Source: Pontibacter amylolyticus (lineage in GTDB: Bacteria; Bacteroidota; Bacteroidia; Cytophagales; Hymenobacteraceae). Taken from it: 64,000 nt of DNA. Below the pieces are notes generated by a model, which saw nothing but the letters and a program-made list of their open reading frames with translations, searched no databases and was not told where the DNA came from. Positions 18,186 to 26,928 of the stretch are shown here, one piece after another. Position numbers and translations under genes: made by a program. Location of the stretch: positions 248,001 to 312,000 of the forward strand of contig NZ_BMFP01000003.1 in NCBI RefSeq assembly GCF_014638845.1, given 5' to 3'. The first letter of the stretch is position 1. Every line of letters starts with the position of its first letter.

Positions 18186-18354
18186 AAGTTAGAAAGTTAG
18201 AAAATTAGAAAGGGAGAAAATTAAATAAGTTTGAAAGGTTAGGAATTTGAGAGAACGTCTGTAAGTAACCATTAAGTAACAATAGACGGTGTAATGACAT
18301 TCAGGCCTGAAAGCTATAATCAGCAACATTCTACCTTTCTAACTTCCGAACTTT
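18186..18354. repeat. Spacer with GTTAGAAAG repeats in inverted arrangement
   Basis: AAGTTAGAAAGTTAGAAAA follows the helicase start side, and CCTTTCTAACTTCC (18334-18347), the inverse, lies before the PaaI gene's 3' end. Otherwise AT-rich sequence without a gene. The same unit follows batA at 12957. Confidence 0.55.
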
Positions 18355-18804
18355 TTACCTTTTAAGCTCCTCGGGTGCGATGTTGGCCATGGAGGCGCTG
18401 GCTTTGGCGATCAGGAGCGGTTCCTGGCTTCCTTTTACCACGTATACCTCGGCCTCACAGAAATTAAGTTTGCGCCCCTGCTTCAGCACGTAGCCTTTGG
18501 CGAGCAGTTTGTCACCCACACCCGGATGGAAGTAGGACACCTTGATCTCGGCCGTGACCACATGGTGGCCCTTCGGCACCAGGCTCACGGCGGCAAAGCC
18601 CGCCACAATATCGGCCAGTGTCGCGATGACACCGCCGTGCGCGAAGCCTTTGTGCTGCTTGTGCTTCTGCTCCAACAGCAGCTCACCCTCTACCCTGCCC
18701 ACTTCTATTTTAGTCACTTCAAAGCCCATGAGCTTCATAAATTCCTGGCGCTCCAGTTTTTCTTTTATATCTGCCCGAAAATCGGGGTTATAGCTCTGAA
18801 TCAT
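18355..18804 (-). CDS. PaaI family hotdog thioesterase
   Basis: A 149-residue hotdog-fold acyl-CoA thioesterase of the PaaI/YiiD group. The active-site helix region reads GFAHGGVIATLADIVAGFAA, with the HGG signature and an acidic Asp on the following helix. It probably hydrolyses a phenylacetyl-type or other acyl-CoA in the cytosol. A GTG six codons upstream (18822) is an alternative start. The gene is divergent from a NUDIX gene whose ATG is only 39 bases away, so both promoters must overlap. Confidence 0.85.
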   Translation of the reverse strand: MIQSYNPDFRADIKEKLERQEFMKLMGFEVTKIEVGRVEGELLLEQKHKQHKGFAHGGVIATLADIVAGFAAVSLVPKGHHVVTAEIKVSYFHPGVGDKLLAKGYVLKQGRKLNFCEAEVYVVKGSQEPLLIAKASASMANIAPEELKR

Positions 18805-18843
18805 ATTTCGTAAATTTACCACCTCTAGCCCGCTATCGCAAAC

Positions 18844-19332
18844 ATGAATACACTAAACCCCAATGCCGCCGCCTATGCCGGTAAAGTAAGGCTGCGCGTT
18901 TGCGGCATTTGCCTGCAGGACGAAAAACTCTTACTTGTGCGCCACCAGCCCACGCTCCACAATACCGCTTTCTGGGCACCACCCGGCGGCGGTTTGCAGT
19001 ATGGAGAGACGGTTGAAGCCTGTCTGGTACGCGAAATGCTGGAGGAGACCGGCCTGCAGACTAAAGTGAAGCGCTTCCTGTTTGTCAACGAGTTTCTGGA
19101 GGAGCCGCTTCAGGCCGTAGAGCTTTTCTTTGAGTTGGAAGTGACAGGCGGCGAGCTGATGACAGGTATGGATCCGGAAGCTGGTGCTGATCAGCAGCTG
19201 ATCGAAGAGGTCGCGTTTCTGAGTCTGAACGAGATCCGGCAGATTCCTTTGGCAGACAAACACCGCATCCTCCATTACCTTTTTTCGCTGGACGATTTGT
19301 TCGGATTGCCACATCACTTTATGCAGAAATGA
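18844..19332 (+). CDS. NUDIX hydrolase
   Basis: A 162-residue pyrophosphohydrolase. The NUDIX box is complete: GGGLQYGETVEACLVREM followed by LEETGL, with the G-x5-E-x7-REU-x-EE-x-GU spacing. Strands before it (RVCGICLQDEKLLLVRH) are standard. Substrate cannot be predicted. Divergent from the PaaI thioesterase gene. Confidence 0.92.
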   Translation: MNTLNPNAAAYAGKVRLRVCGICLQDEKLLLVRHQPTLHNTAFWAPPGGGLQYGETVEACLVREMLEETGLQTKVKRFLFVNEFLEEPLQAVELFFELEVTGGELMTGMDPEAGADQQLIEEVAFLSLNEIRQIPLADKHRILHYLFSLDDLFGLPHHFMQK

Positions 19333-19397
19333 TCATTTTACTATATTTTTAGTATACTTGCATAGCACAATATAGCATTACCTGGAGCTCCTATACC

Positions 19398-20285
19398 TTG
19401 AATACCATCAACACGCATTTTCGGCTGTCTTACCAACTGCAAGACGAGGCTTTTCAGCTTTCGCAGGCGGGCAACTGTAATCTGTACATTGCCCTCAGTT
19501 CCAAAGCCATGCGGCTGGCTGTAGCGGATGTGGAACGCAACAAGTTTGTGGCGCTGGAAGATTATGAGTTGATCACCGTTTTCACCCCGCTCCAGATTGC
19601 CGAGCAGCTGCGCCTGATCGCTGACCAGAGCCCCATCCTACAGGAGCAGCGCTGGTTGGATATTCGCGTCAGCGTCAGCAACCAGTTCTTTACACTTGTG
19701 CCCGAAACCCTCTTCGACCCGGCACACCAGGAAGATTACCTGCGCCTGCACAGCACCCTCGACCCACAGCAGCACGTCATCCTCCACAATCGCACGTTCG
19801 GACTGGATGCAGTGAATATCTTCGCTGTTGACGGCGTGCTCTACCGCATGGTCCAAAGCTTTTTCCCGGAGCGCACCGTGCAGTTCACGCACCAGACCAG
19901 CGCCCTGATCAAAAGTCTGCTACTGCAGACAGACCGCAAGGCGGGTCGCACGATGCACCTGTATGTGGAGCGGAATTATGTGACTGTGCTGGTCATAGAC
20001 GAAAATGGTTTACAGTTCTGCAACGTGTTCCATTACCTGAGTCCGGAGGACTTCATCTACTTTGTTGTTTTTGTGATGCAGGAGCAAAAGATGAATCCCG
20101 AGCAGGAGACCATCACCGCCTGGGGCGATATCACCCCCGACTCCAGTCTCTTCAACATGCTCAAAAAATATATCAGGCAGGTAAAATTCGGCAAGCGACC
20201 TACCGATGTAGGCTACAGCTACAAGTTCGATGACCTGTTCGACCACCGCTACTTCGAACTCTTCAGCCTACACTTTTGTGAGTAG
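19398..20285 (+). CDS. DUF3822 family protein
   Basis: A 295-residue cytosolic protein of DUF3822, a Bacteroidota family with an actin/FtsA-like ATPase-fold flavour (FLYVERNYVTVLVIDENGLQFCN-type strands). It starts with TTG at 19398; the frame upstream contains no ATG or GTG before a stop at 19350, so the unusual start is supported. In many Bacteroidota DUF3822 precedes rsmD and coaD; here coaD follows after 163 bases and no rsmD lies between. Function unknown. Confidence 0.85.
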   Translation: MNTINTHFRLSYQLQDEAFQLSQAGNCNLYIALSSKAMRLAVADVERNKFVALEDYELITVFTPLQIAEQLRLIADQSPILQEQRWLDIRVSVSNQFFTLVPETLFDPAHQEDYLRLHSTLDPQQHVILHNRTFGLDAVNIFAVDGVLYRMVQSFFPERTVQFTHQTSALIKSLLLQTDRKAGRTMHLYVERNYVTVLVIDENGLQFCNVFHYLSPEDFIYFVVFVMQEQKMNPEQETITAWGDITPDSSLFNMLKKYIRQVKFGKRPTDVGYSYKFDDLFDHRYFELFSLHFCE

Positions 20286-20448
20286 TATGAATTGTTAAAT
20301 CGCTGATGGTTAAATTGTTAAACTCCTTGACTTCAATTAAATAGAAAGCATCCATCACTATACCTTTCATACCACACCAAAGGTAAGCTGCATACTTTAT
20401 ACCCCACTAACAAACAGCAATATAACCATTAAGCTATTTAACCCTCAT

Positions 20449-20928
20449 ATGAAAAGAACCGCCATTTTTCCCGGATCGTTTGACCCATTTACCAATGGCC
20501 ACCTGGATGTGGTGCTGCGTGGTTCTAAAATGTTTGATGAGATCATCATTGCCATTGGAAACAACAGCAGCAAGCAGCGCTACATTCCGGTAGATAAAAT
20601 GGTAGAGGTGATCAATGGGGTGTTCAAGGACCAGCCCCACATCAAGGCGCAGGCATACAAGGGACTGACGGCAGAGTTTGCCCGGGAAGTGGGCGCTACA
20701 TTTTTGCTGCGCGGGTTGCGCAATACCACCGACTTTGAGTACGAAAACACGATCGCACAAGCCAACCGCCACATCAACCCGGAACTGGAGACGGTGTTTC
20801 TGATCACCTCACCGGCTTTGGCGGCCATCAGTTCCACCATCATCCGCGAGATTCACCGCTTTGGGGGCAACGTAGACGATTTTATACCTTTCCGGATTTC
20901 AGAGATTGGAGATATTCCCGCACAATAA
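20449..20928 (+). CDS. coaD: Phosphopantetheine adenylyltransferase (CoaD)
   Basis: Fourth step of coenzyme A synthesis: transfers AMP from ATP to 4'-phosphopantetheine. The 159-residue protein opens with GSFDPFTNGH, containing the nucleotidyltransferase T/HxGH motif (His18), and has RGLRNTTDFEYE and the later ISSTIIRE (the ISSxxxR motif). Length is standard. Its last 47 bases overlap the end of the convergent NUDIX gene. Confidence 0.97.
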   Translation: MKRTAIFPGSFDPFTNGHLDVVLRGSKMFDEIIIAIGNNSSKQRYIPVDKMVEVINGVFKDQPHIKAQAYKGLTAEFAREVGATFLLRGLRNTTDFEYENTIAQANRHINPELETVFLITSPALAAISSTIIREIHRFGGNVDDFIPFRISEIGDIPAQ

Positions 20929-21562
20929 AGGCAATGGAGGTATAGGCTTTGGGTAGCACTTCCATGGCCTCTTCCGGCGTCATCCAGCGCACTTCTTCGA
21001 TAAACTCCTCAGCCTGCGGCTTCATCAGGCTATCGTCGGTGCACTGCATCAGGTACCAGCTGGTCTTCTTGAGTATCTTTTTGCCCTTAAAGGCATAAGA
21101 GTGCCAGGTCTTGGGGAGCTTGTTCAGCACCTCTACCTTGATATTGCACTCCTCCTCTACCTCGCGCACAGCGCCATCCAATACCTTCTCGCCTTTGTTC
21201 AGCTTTCCTTTTGGCAGGTCCCATACGCCCAGGCGGTAGATCATCAGGATCTTACCGTCCTTCAGCACCAAGCCGCCTCCGGCCTTTACGATCTTGAACT
21301 GGTCCTTGAGGTGCTCGATCAGCTGCTTTTTTTTATTCGCCACAAGCGTAAGCGAATTGAGCTTCTTCAGTTTCTTCACCTCCATGAGCCGCACAATACG
21401 ATCGATCAACAACGGATCGGCCCGTTTGATGAGCACGTCGCCCACCAGGTCCTTGGAAGTGAAGTGGTTATCGGCATCGAGCACCAGGTCATAGTGATGA
21501 CGGTATACCTTCTCGTTTGATTTTTTGATGATAAGCGGAATATCGTTAATAAAAACGTTCAT
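20882..21562 (-). CDS. NUDIX domain protein with long N-terminal region
   Basis: A 226-residue protein. Residues 1-95 form a conserved-looking N-terminal region (FINDIPLIIKK, then lysine-rich KKLKKL), and the C-terminal half is a NUDIX domain with GKLNKGEKVLDGAVREVEEECNI-type box, in which the final Gly of the consensus is Asn. The ATG at 21562 was chosen over an upstream in-frame ATG (21607) because it gives a clean start (MNVFINDIP). The 3' end overlaps coaD by 47 bases in convergent orientation, and the 5' end is divergent from pyrE. Confidence 0.88.
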   Translation of the reverse strand: MNVFINDIPLIIKKSNEKVYRHHYDLVLDADNHFTSKDLVGDVLIKRADPLLIDRIVRLMEVKKLKKLNSLTLVANKKKQLIEHLKDQFKIVKAGGGLVLKDGKILMIYRLGVWDLPKGKLNKGEKVLDGAVREVEEECNIKVEVLNKLPKTWHSYAFKGKKILKKTSWYLMQCTDDSLMKPQAEEFIEEVRWMTPEEAMEVLPKAYTSIAFIVREYLQSLKSGKV

Positions 21563-21671
21563 AGGGAAAGGTGCTCGTGTATCAGGCTTGAAATTAACAC
21601 AAATCAATCAATATTTCGATGTAAAGAAAGTACAGGGCGCTAAAAAGGGGAAATATTTCTTAAATTCGGCC

Positions 21672-22310
21672 ATGGATAATCAGACGACAGCACACCAGGT
21701 AGCCTCTTTCCTGCTGGAAACCGAGGCCGTGAAATTGAGACCAGAGCAGCCTTTTAAATGGAGCTCCGGCTGGAATTCGCCCATTTACTGCGACAACCGC
21801 GTAACCTTATCCTTCCCCTACATCCGGAGCTACATCAAGCAGCAGTTGGCCGACATGATCCGGCAAAACTTTCCGGAGGCCGAAGCCATTGCAGGCGTGG
21901 CCACGGCAGGTATAGCGCAGGGTGTACTCGTTGCCGATCTGCTCGAAATGCCCTTTCTGTATGTACGGCCGCAACCAAAAAGTCATGGTATGGCCAACCA
22001 GATTGAAGGCAAATTAATTTCGGGACAGAAAGTGGTGATGGTAGAGGACCTGATCTCGACAGGCGGTAGTTCGCTGAAGGCAGCCGAGGCCGTACGGTCA
22101 ACGGGTGGCAATGTGATCGGAATGGCAGCCATTTTCACGTATGGCTTTACGGTGGCAGAAAACAATTTTAAAGAGGCAGGTATACCACTGCACTGCCTGA
22201 GCGATTATCAGGCGCTGACGGAAGCGGCCATGCAAAACGGGTACATCCCGGAGTCGGCCATGCCAACGCTGGCTGAATGGCGCCAGTCACCGGAAACCTG
22301 GAAGGTATAA
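21672..22310 (+). CDS. pyrE: Orotate phosphoribosyltransferase (PyrE)
   Basis: Fifth step of pyrimidine synthesis: orotate plus PRPP to orotidine-5'-phosphate. The 212-residue protein contains FKWSSGWNSPIYCDNR at the N-terminus, GVATAGIAQGVLVADLLEMP, the flexible-loop RPQPKSHG, and the PRPP-binding VMVEDLISTGGSS (about 118-130). The ATG at 21672 gives the family's N-terminus; in-frame sequence further upstream is antisense to the divergent NUDIX gene. Confidence 0.96.
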   Translation: MDNQTTAHQVASFLLETEAVKLRPEQPFKWSSGWNSPIYCDNRVTLSFPYIRSYIKQQLADMIRQNFPEAEAIAGVATAGIAQGVLVADLLEMPFLYVRPQPKSHGMANQIEGKLISGQKVVMVEDLISTGGSSLKAAEAVRSTGGNVIGMAAIFTYGFTVAENNFKEAGIPLHCLSDYQALTEAAMQNGYIPESAMPTLAEWRQSPETWKV

Positions 22311-22388
22311 TTGTTTAAGACAAAAAGGCTTTTGACAAAGGACAAAGGAATTCTACCCACGAACAAAAGACTTTTTTAAAGGTATAGC

Positions 22389-22886
22389 ATGAAAATAGGG
22401 CTCCTCTCTGACACGCACGACTACATAGACGATCAGATCCTGCGCTTGCTGGGCGACCGGGACGAGATCTGGCACGCCGGTGATTTCGGCACTGCCCGGG
22501 TGGCGGAGCGTCTCAGTGAGGTGGCCCCCCTTCGGGGCGTTTATGGTAACATCGACGGACAGGACATCCGGGTGCTATACCCAAAGGTACTGCGCTTCGA
22601 GGCCAACGGACTGGACGTGCTCATGACGCATATCGGGGGCTACCCGGGCAAATACCATCCGGATATCCGAGATCAGATCAGGGCAAACCCGCCGGGCCTT
22701 TTCATCACCGGTCACTCGCACATCCTGAAAGTAATGCCTGACAAAAACCTGAACAACCTGCTGCACATCAATCCGGGTGCGGCTGGCATGCATGGCTTTC
22801 ACAAGGTGCGCACGATGGTGCGCTTCTCAATAGACGCGGGAAAAGTGCGCGACCTGCAGGTGATCGAACTGGGCAAAAGGTCATAA
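22389..22886 (+). CDS. YfcE/MJ0936-type metallophosphoesterase
   Basis: A 165-residue single-domain calcineurin-like phosphodiesterase. All metal-ligand motifs are present: LLSDTHD (8-12), HAGDF, YGNIDG (GNxD), MTHIGG and GHSH near residue 104. Cytosolic; likely a phosphodiesterase of unknown substrate. The GGTATAGC element sits directly before its ATG. Confidence 0.92.
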   Translation: MKIGLLSDTHDYIDDQILRLLGDRDEIWHAGDFGTARVAERLSEVAPLRGVYGNIDGQDIRVLYPKVLRFEANGLDVLMTHIGGYPGKYHPDIRDQIRANPPGLFITGHSHILKVMPDKNLNNLLHINPGAAGMHGFHKVRTMVRFSIDAGKVRDLQVIELGKRS

Positions 22887-22993
22887 AAAAAGCGTGCCTG
22901 CTGGTGCAAGCACACTTTGAAGTCTTCGGAAAACCCGCCACCCGCAGCTTTCACAGCGTTGGCAGGCAGATGGTTTTACTTTGCCGTAAAAGA

Positions 22994-23176
22994 CTACTCA
23001 GCAGAAGCTTCTTCTTCCTTCTTGTTCTTTGGCGCTTCACCGAACTGAGCACGCAGCTCGTCCATGTCCACGTTCTTGATAACTGGTGTCAAAAGCAATT
23101 GCTTAATTCTGGCAACCTTGTTGTTTGCTCTTGCCTTATTCTTACGGTCTTTTCTTTTAAGTCTAGTAACTCCCAT
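22994..23176 (-). CDS. Conserved-type 60-residue basic protein
   Basis: A very small protein: the first 30 residues are rich in Lys and Arg (GVTRLKRKDRKNKARANNK), the middle is VARIKQLLLTPVIKNVDMDEL, and the last dozen residues are acidic (KNKKEEEASAE). It resembles ribosome- or RNA-associated small proteins in composition, and I believe similar proteins occur in Cytophagales, but I cannot name a family. The start is the first ATG of the basic region; the frame is open upstream through antisense of ltaE. The gene is divergent from ltaE, 79 bases apart. Confidence 0.75.
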   Translation of the reverse strand: MGVTRLKRKDRKNKARANNKVARIKQLLLTPVIKNVDMDELRAQFGEAPKNKKEEEASAE

Positions 23177-23255
23177 CGTTGCAAAATTTAAATTTGAAGG
23201 GCAAAAGTAAGTTATTATTTTTACAAAGTAAAGTATTTCTAGCATCAAATTCGAT

Positions 23256-24296
23256 ATGAACATAACAGACCTCCGTTCCGACACCGTGACCAGGCCCACT
23301 CCCGACATGCTGCAGGCGATGTTTGCCGCACAGGTGGGCGACGACGTGTACCAGGAAGACCCGACCATAAACGCACTGGAGCAGAAAGCCGCCGCCCTCT
23401 TCGGGCTGGAAGCAGGACTCTTCTGCCCTTCCGGCACCATGACGAACCAGATCGCCATCAAAGCCCATACCGAGCCGATGACGGAGGTGATCTGCGACAT
23501 CACGGCGCACATTTACCAGTATGAGGGAGGCGGCATCATGTTCAACTCCGGCGCTTCGGTAGCGCTGGTACACGGCGAACGCGGCAAAATGACGCCCGCT
23601 CAGGTAGAGGCGCACATCCGGCCTGACAACATTCACTACCCTCCTACCCGTCTGGTGGCTTTGGAAAACACCTGCAACAAAGGTGGCGGCTCCTACTATA
23701 CCTTGGCCGAGATTGCGGCCATATCAGAAGTATGCAAGCGCCACGGCATCGCCCTACACCTGGACGGTGCCCGTGTCTTTAACGCCCTGATAGCTTCGGG
23801 TGAGAACCCGCAGGAATATGGCAAGTACTTCGATAGCATCTCCATCTGCCTTTCCAAAGGGCTTGGCGCACCGGTAGGCTCCCTGCTGCTTGGCAAACAA
23901 GACTTCATCAAAAAATCGCGTCGTATCCGCAAAGTGCTGGGTGGCGGTATTCGTCAGGGTGGTTACCTGGCAGCGGCGGGTATCTATGCACTCGATCACC
24001 ATGTAGAACGCCTGGCCGAAGATCATGCAAAAGCAAAGCAGTTGGAAACCGTTTTGAACGAGGCGGACTATGTAGAGTTTGTGCTCCCGGTTCAAACCAA
24101 CATCGTCATTTTCAAGCTCAACGACAGGTATAAGGATGCAGATTTTGTAGCGGCGCTGGCCGAAAACAATATCCGGGCTTCCAGCTTCGGGCCGCAAATG
24201 GTGCGCTTTGTGACGCACCTGGATGTGAGCGACGAGATGCTGCAGCATGTGCTTCAGGTCCTGCATACACTAAACAAAAAACAAGTAGAGGTATAG
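23256..24296 (+). CDS. ltaE: Low-specificity L-threonine aldolase
   Basis: PLP enzyme splitting L-threonine (and allo-threonine) to glycine and acetaldehyde. The 346-residue protein begins with the signature DLRSDTVTRPT; PLP lysine is Lys201 in CLSKGLGAPVGS, the ring-stacking His is in DITAHIYQYE (His84), and HLDGARVFNA holds the Asp that contacts the PLP nitrogen. Full family length. Its stop codon lies inside a terminator hairpin formed by two inverted GGTATAGC elements. Confidence 0.95.
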   Translation: MNITDLRSDTVTRPTPDMLQAMFAAQVGDDVYQEDPTINALEQKAAALFGLEAGLFCPSGTMTNQIAIKAHTEPMTEVICDITAHIYQYEGGGIMFNSGASVALVHGERGKMTPAQVEAHIRPDNIHYPPTRLVALENTCNKGGGSYYTLAEIAAISEVCKRHGIALHLDGARVFNALIASGENPQEYGKYFDSISICLSKGLGAPVGSLLLGKQDFIKKSRRIRKVLGGGIRQGGYLAAAGIYALDHHVERLAEDHAKAKQLETVLNEADYVEFVLPVQTNIVIFKLNDRYKDADFVAALAENNIRASSFGPQMVRFVTHLDVSDEMLQHVLQVLHTLNKKQVEV

Positions 24297-24313
24297 CTTC
24301 GGCTATACCTTTT
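24289..24313 (+). terminator. UUCG-loop terminator overlapping the ltaE stop codon
   Basis: AGGTATAGC (24289-24297) and GCTATACCT (24302-24310) pair perfectly around a TTCG tetraloop and run into TTTT. The stop codon TAG is part of the 5' arm. The stem is made of the window's dispersed GGTATA element in both orientations. Confidence 0.75.
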
Positions 24314-24333
24314 ACCTTTTCATAGACAAAGGC

Positions 24334-24966
24334 ATGAGCGCATTATACCCTGATTATCCGGCTTCTGAAGTGATGTCTGTATTCTCAAATGACCCGATAC
24401 TGGCAGGTATAGTAGGCAGTGGAAAGTCGCTGGAATCTTCACGATCGGAGGACATTTACTTCAAAATGCTCAGCGCCATTGTATCGCAGCAGCTCAGTAC
24501 CAAGGCAGCTGCCACTATTTTCGGGCGCTTCAAAGCCCTCTTCCCTAACGAGTACCCTCATCCACACTTAGTGCTCGAATCGCCTGACGAAATGCTTAGA
24601 GGTGCCGGGCTATCGTTTCAAAAGATTGGCTATGTGCGGAACGTAGCAACTTTTGCGCAGGGTGGGAACTTAGAGCACGCCGTGATTGACGCGATGGAAG
24701 ACGAGGCCCTGATCCAGCACCTCACCCAGATCAAAGGAGTCGGGCGCTGGACGGTAGAAATGCTGCTGATGTTTGCGCTGGAGAGACCCGATGTGATGCC
24801 GGTAGATGACCTGGGGATACAGAATGCCATGAAAAGGCACTATGGCCTGGAGGAAAGCGGCAGGGCGCTCAAAGCCAGAATGATCGAGATTGCTGAAAAC
24901 TGGCGGCCTTACCGTACCATTGCCTGTAAATACCTGTGGCAGTCGCTGGACAATATGCCTGCCTAA
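24334..24966 (+). CDS. DNA-3-methyladenine glycosylase, AlkA type
   Basis: Base-excision repair enzyme that removes alkylated bases. The 210-residue HhH-GPD protein has the helix-hairpin-helix LTQIKGVGRWTVEMLLM (130-146) and the catalytic aspartate in VMPVDDLGIQ (Asp158 or Asp159). It lacks an Fe-S cluster loop and the N-terminal domain of E. coli AlkA, like the short MagIII/AlkA2 enzymes. It starts 37 bases after ltaE. Confidence 0.92.
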   Translation: MSALYPDYPASEVMSVFSNDPILAGIVGSGKSLESSRSEDIYFKMLSAIVSQQLSTKAAATIFGRFKALFPNEYPHPHLVLESPDEMLRGAGLSFQKIGYVRNVATFAQGGNLEHAVIDAMEDEALIQHLTQIKGVGRWTVEMLLMFALERPDVMPVDDLGIQNAMKRHYGLEESGRALKARMIEIAENWRPYRTIACKYLWQSLDNMPA

Positions 24967-25175
24967 ACCAGCGGGTTCATAGGCGCTTCTGGGGTCATCA
25001 GATATACGCGCTGTCCAACACGAGCTCAAATCCCCAATTGAATAGCCAGGTTTGCCTTACCATCAGACGACTAAATCAAGTATTATTTTATATTTAAACC
25101 TGGAATCACAACATTTACTTTGCAGCTACGATATAAAACTAACCTATTCATTAGACATAGATTTATATAGAAACG

Positions 25176-25556
25176 ATGGCACACAAATCCACTGCTGACT
25201 TGGTGAAAGAAGCCAAACAGCAAATCGAAAACCTCACGCCTGACCAGGTGGAAGAAGAGATCTCAAGGGGAAATGCGACAGTGATTGACATTCGCGAGAG
25301 CGAGGAATTGCAGCAGAACGGAAAGATTGCGGGTTCTGTCCATGCCCCGCGCGGCATGCTGGAGTTTTACGCCGATTCATCTTTGCCCTACCATCGACCT
25401 GAGTTTGACAAAAGCAAGCGCCTTATACTGCACTGCGCTTCCGGCGGTCGTTCGGCCCTGGCAACAGCCACGCTAAAGCAGTTGGGCTACGATAATGTCG
25501 CTCACATGGATGGTGGCTTCAAGGCATGGAAGGAGGCAGGGAAGCCAGTAGCTTAA
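25176..25556 (+). CDS. Rhodanese-like domain protein
   Basis: A 126-residue single-domain sulfurtransferase. Residues 22-125 form the rhodanese fold, with VIDIRESEE, the active-site loop HCASGGRSA (Cys87) and MDGGFKAWKEAG at the end. No signal peptide, so cytosolic. Preceded by a 209-base AT-rich spacer that must hold its promoter; I could not fix a box with confidence. Confidence 0.92.
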   Translation: MAHKSTADLVKEAKQQIENLTPDQVEEEISRGNATVIDIRESEELQQNGKIAGSVHAPRGMLEFYADSSLPYHRPEFDKSKRLILHCASGGRSALATATLKQLGYDNVAHMDGGFKAWKEAGKPVA

Positions 25557-25586
25557 TAAGGTAGCAAAAAATGCCTGTTGCTATAC

Positions 25587-26498
25587 CTACCTTACTTTCG
25601 CCCGCTTCACCAGGTAACTGTACAGCACCTTGTCAAACGGTTCGCTGATATCGACAGGCACAAAGTCGATCTTGTACTGGCCGCACTTTAGCTCGAGTTC
25701 GCGCTTGTAGTTCGCTACGGCCTGCTGGTAATGAGCCTTCACCTGCGAAGGCTGCAGCTTCAGCTCCTGTCCTGTCTCCACATCCACAAACACATAAGGC
25801 CGCTCGGCGAAATCAAATTCCTCTTCGGTGCGGCGGTCCATCACGTGAAAGATCAGCACTTCGTGCTTTTGGTGCTTAAGGTGCTGGAGGGCGGCAAATA
25901 TGGCGTCGCTGTTTTCGTGTTGCCCCAGCATATCACTCAAAATAACGACCAGCGACCGCTTTGGAATCTGCTGGGCGATGTGATGAATCACGGAAGCCAC
26001 ATCGGTCCGGGCACGGGTTGGTGCCTCTTCCAGCTGTTTTTGGAGCAGCAACAGCAAGGTATGCAGGTGTGAGGCGGTGGACCGGACGGGCGTTTGCTGC
26101 TTGACCGTATCGGCGAAGGTTACCAGCCCCACGGCATCGCGCTGCTTACGAAGCAAGGTAGCCAGGGCAGCCGCGCACAGCACGCTAAACGTGAGCTTTC
26201 CGCGGTTCTCCACCGGATAGTACATAGAAGGGGAAACATCGAGCAGGATGTGGCAACGCAGATTCGTCTCTTCCTCAAAACGCTTCACAAATAGCTTATC
26301 GGTGCGGGCGTATACCTTCCAGTCGATGTGGCGGGTGCTTTCGCCGCTGTTGTAGAGGCGGTGCTCCGAGAACTCCACCGAAAAGCCATGGTAAGGCGAC
26401 TGGTGCAGGCCCGTTATAAAGCCTTCCACCAGCTGCTTGGCCAAAAATTCCATGTTCTCGAATTTCTGGACATCGGCTAGGGTGAGGGGCTTCTTCAT
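25587..26498 (-). CDS. DUF58 domain protein
   Basis: A 303-residue protein with the DUF58 pattern GFITGLHQSPYHGFSVEFSE, GESTRHIDWKVYARTDKLFVK and a von Willebrand-like half with DVSPSMY (DxSxS) and SDMLG. It is a paralogue of the protein encoded at 10.1 kb. It starts 13 bases after rlpA and is surely in its operon, which suggests a cell-envelope role, but nothing firmer can be said. Confidence 0.9.
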   Translation of the reverse strand: MKKPLTLADVQKFENMEFLAKQLVEGFITGLHQSPYHGFSVEFSEHRLYNSGESTRHIDWKVYARTDKLFVKRFEEETNLRCHILLDVSPSMYYPVENRGKLTFSVLCAAALATLLRKQRDAVGLVTFADTVKQQTPVRSTASHLHTLLLLLQKQLEEAPTRARTDVASVIHHIAQQIPKRSLVVILSDMLGQHENSDAIFAALQHLKHQKHEVLIFHVMDRRTEEEFDFAERPYVFVDVETGQELKLQPSQVKAHYQQAVANYKRELELKCGQYKIDFVPVDISEPFDKVLYSYLVKRAKVR

Positions 26499-26511
26499 AC
26501 AGGTATAGGGC

Positions 26512-26922
26512 TTATCTTTTTCCGGTCGGCTTTATCTCAGAAACGACAGTCTTCATTTCGGGTTGCCCGTCGTCCGGAACTTCGTGCAACTGCACCGAGG
26601 CGATTCCCTCCCGGATCAACTCAATCTCCTGCGCTGCTGCCTTCGAAAGGTCGATGATACGATGACGGCTATGGGCCATGCGGTCATTAATCCGCACGAT
26701 CACCTTTTTCCCGTTCCGCACATTGGTGACCTGTATATAGGTGTTAAATGGCAATGTGGCGTGGGCGGCCGTCAGCTGCGTTTTATCATAGCGTTCGCCG
26801 TTGGCTGTCCGGTGTCCGTGCATGCGGTCGGCGTAGTAAGAAGCCTTGCCGTCAGCAGAATACAGCGCTGTGTTGGCATTGAAAGAAAAGAGAAATACTA
26901 GTATAAGTGAAAGAAAATTCAT
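26512..26922 (-). CDS. rlpA: RlpA-like double-psi beta-barrel protein
   Basis: A 136-residue exported protein: signal peptide (FLSLILVFLFSFNANTA), then the RlpA double-psi barrel with GKASYYADRMHGHRTANGE, LTAAHATLPFNT (the catalytic His region of septal lytic transglycosylases) and VRINDR (catalytic Asp). No SPOR domain, so it is a short form. Probably acts on peptidoglycan glycan strands in the periplasm; activity is inferred. First gene of a pair with DUF58. Confidence 0.9.
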   Translation of the reverse strand: MNFLSLILVFLFSFNANTALYSADGKASYYADRMHGHRTANGERYDKTQLTAAHATLPFNTYIQVTNVRNGKKVIVRINDRMAHSRHRIIDLSKAAAQEIELIREGIASVQLHEVPDDGQPEMKTVVSEIKPTGKR

Positions 26923-26928
26923 ACTATA

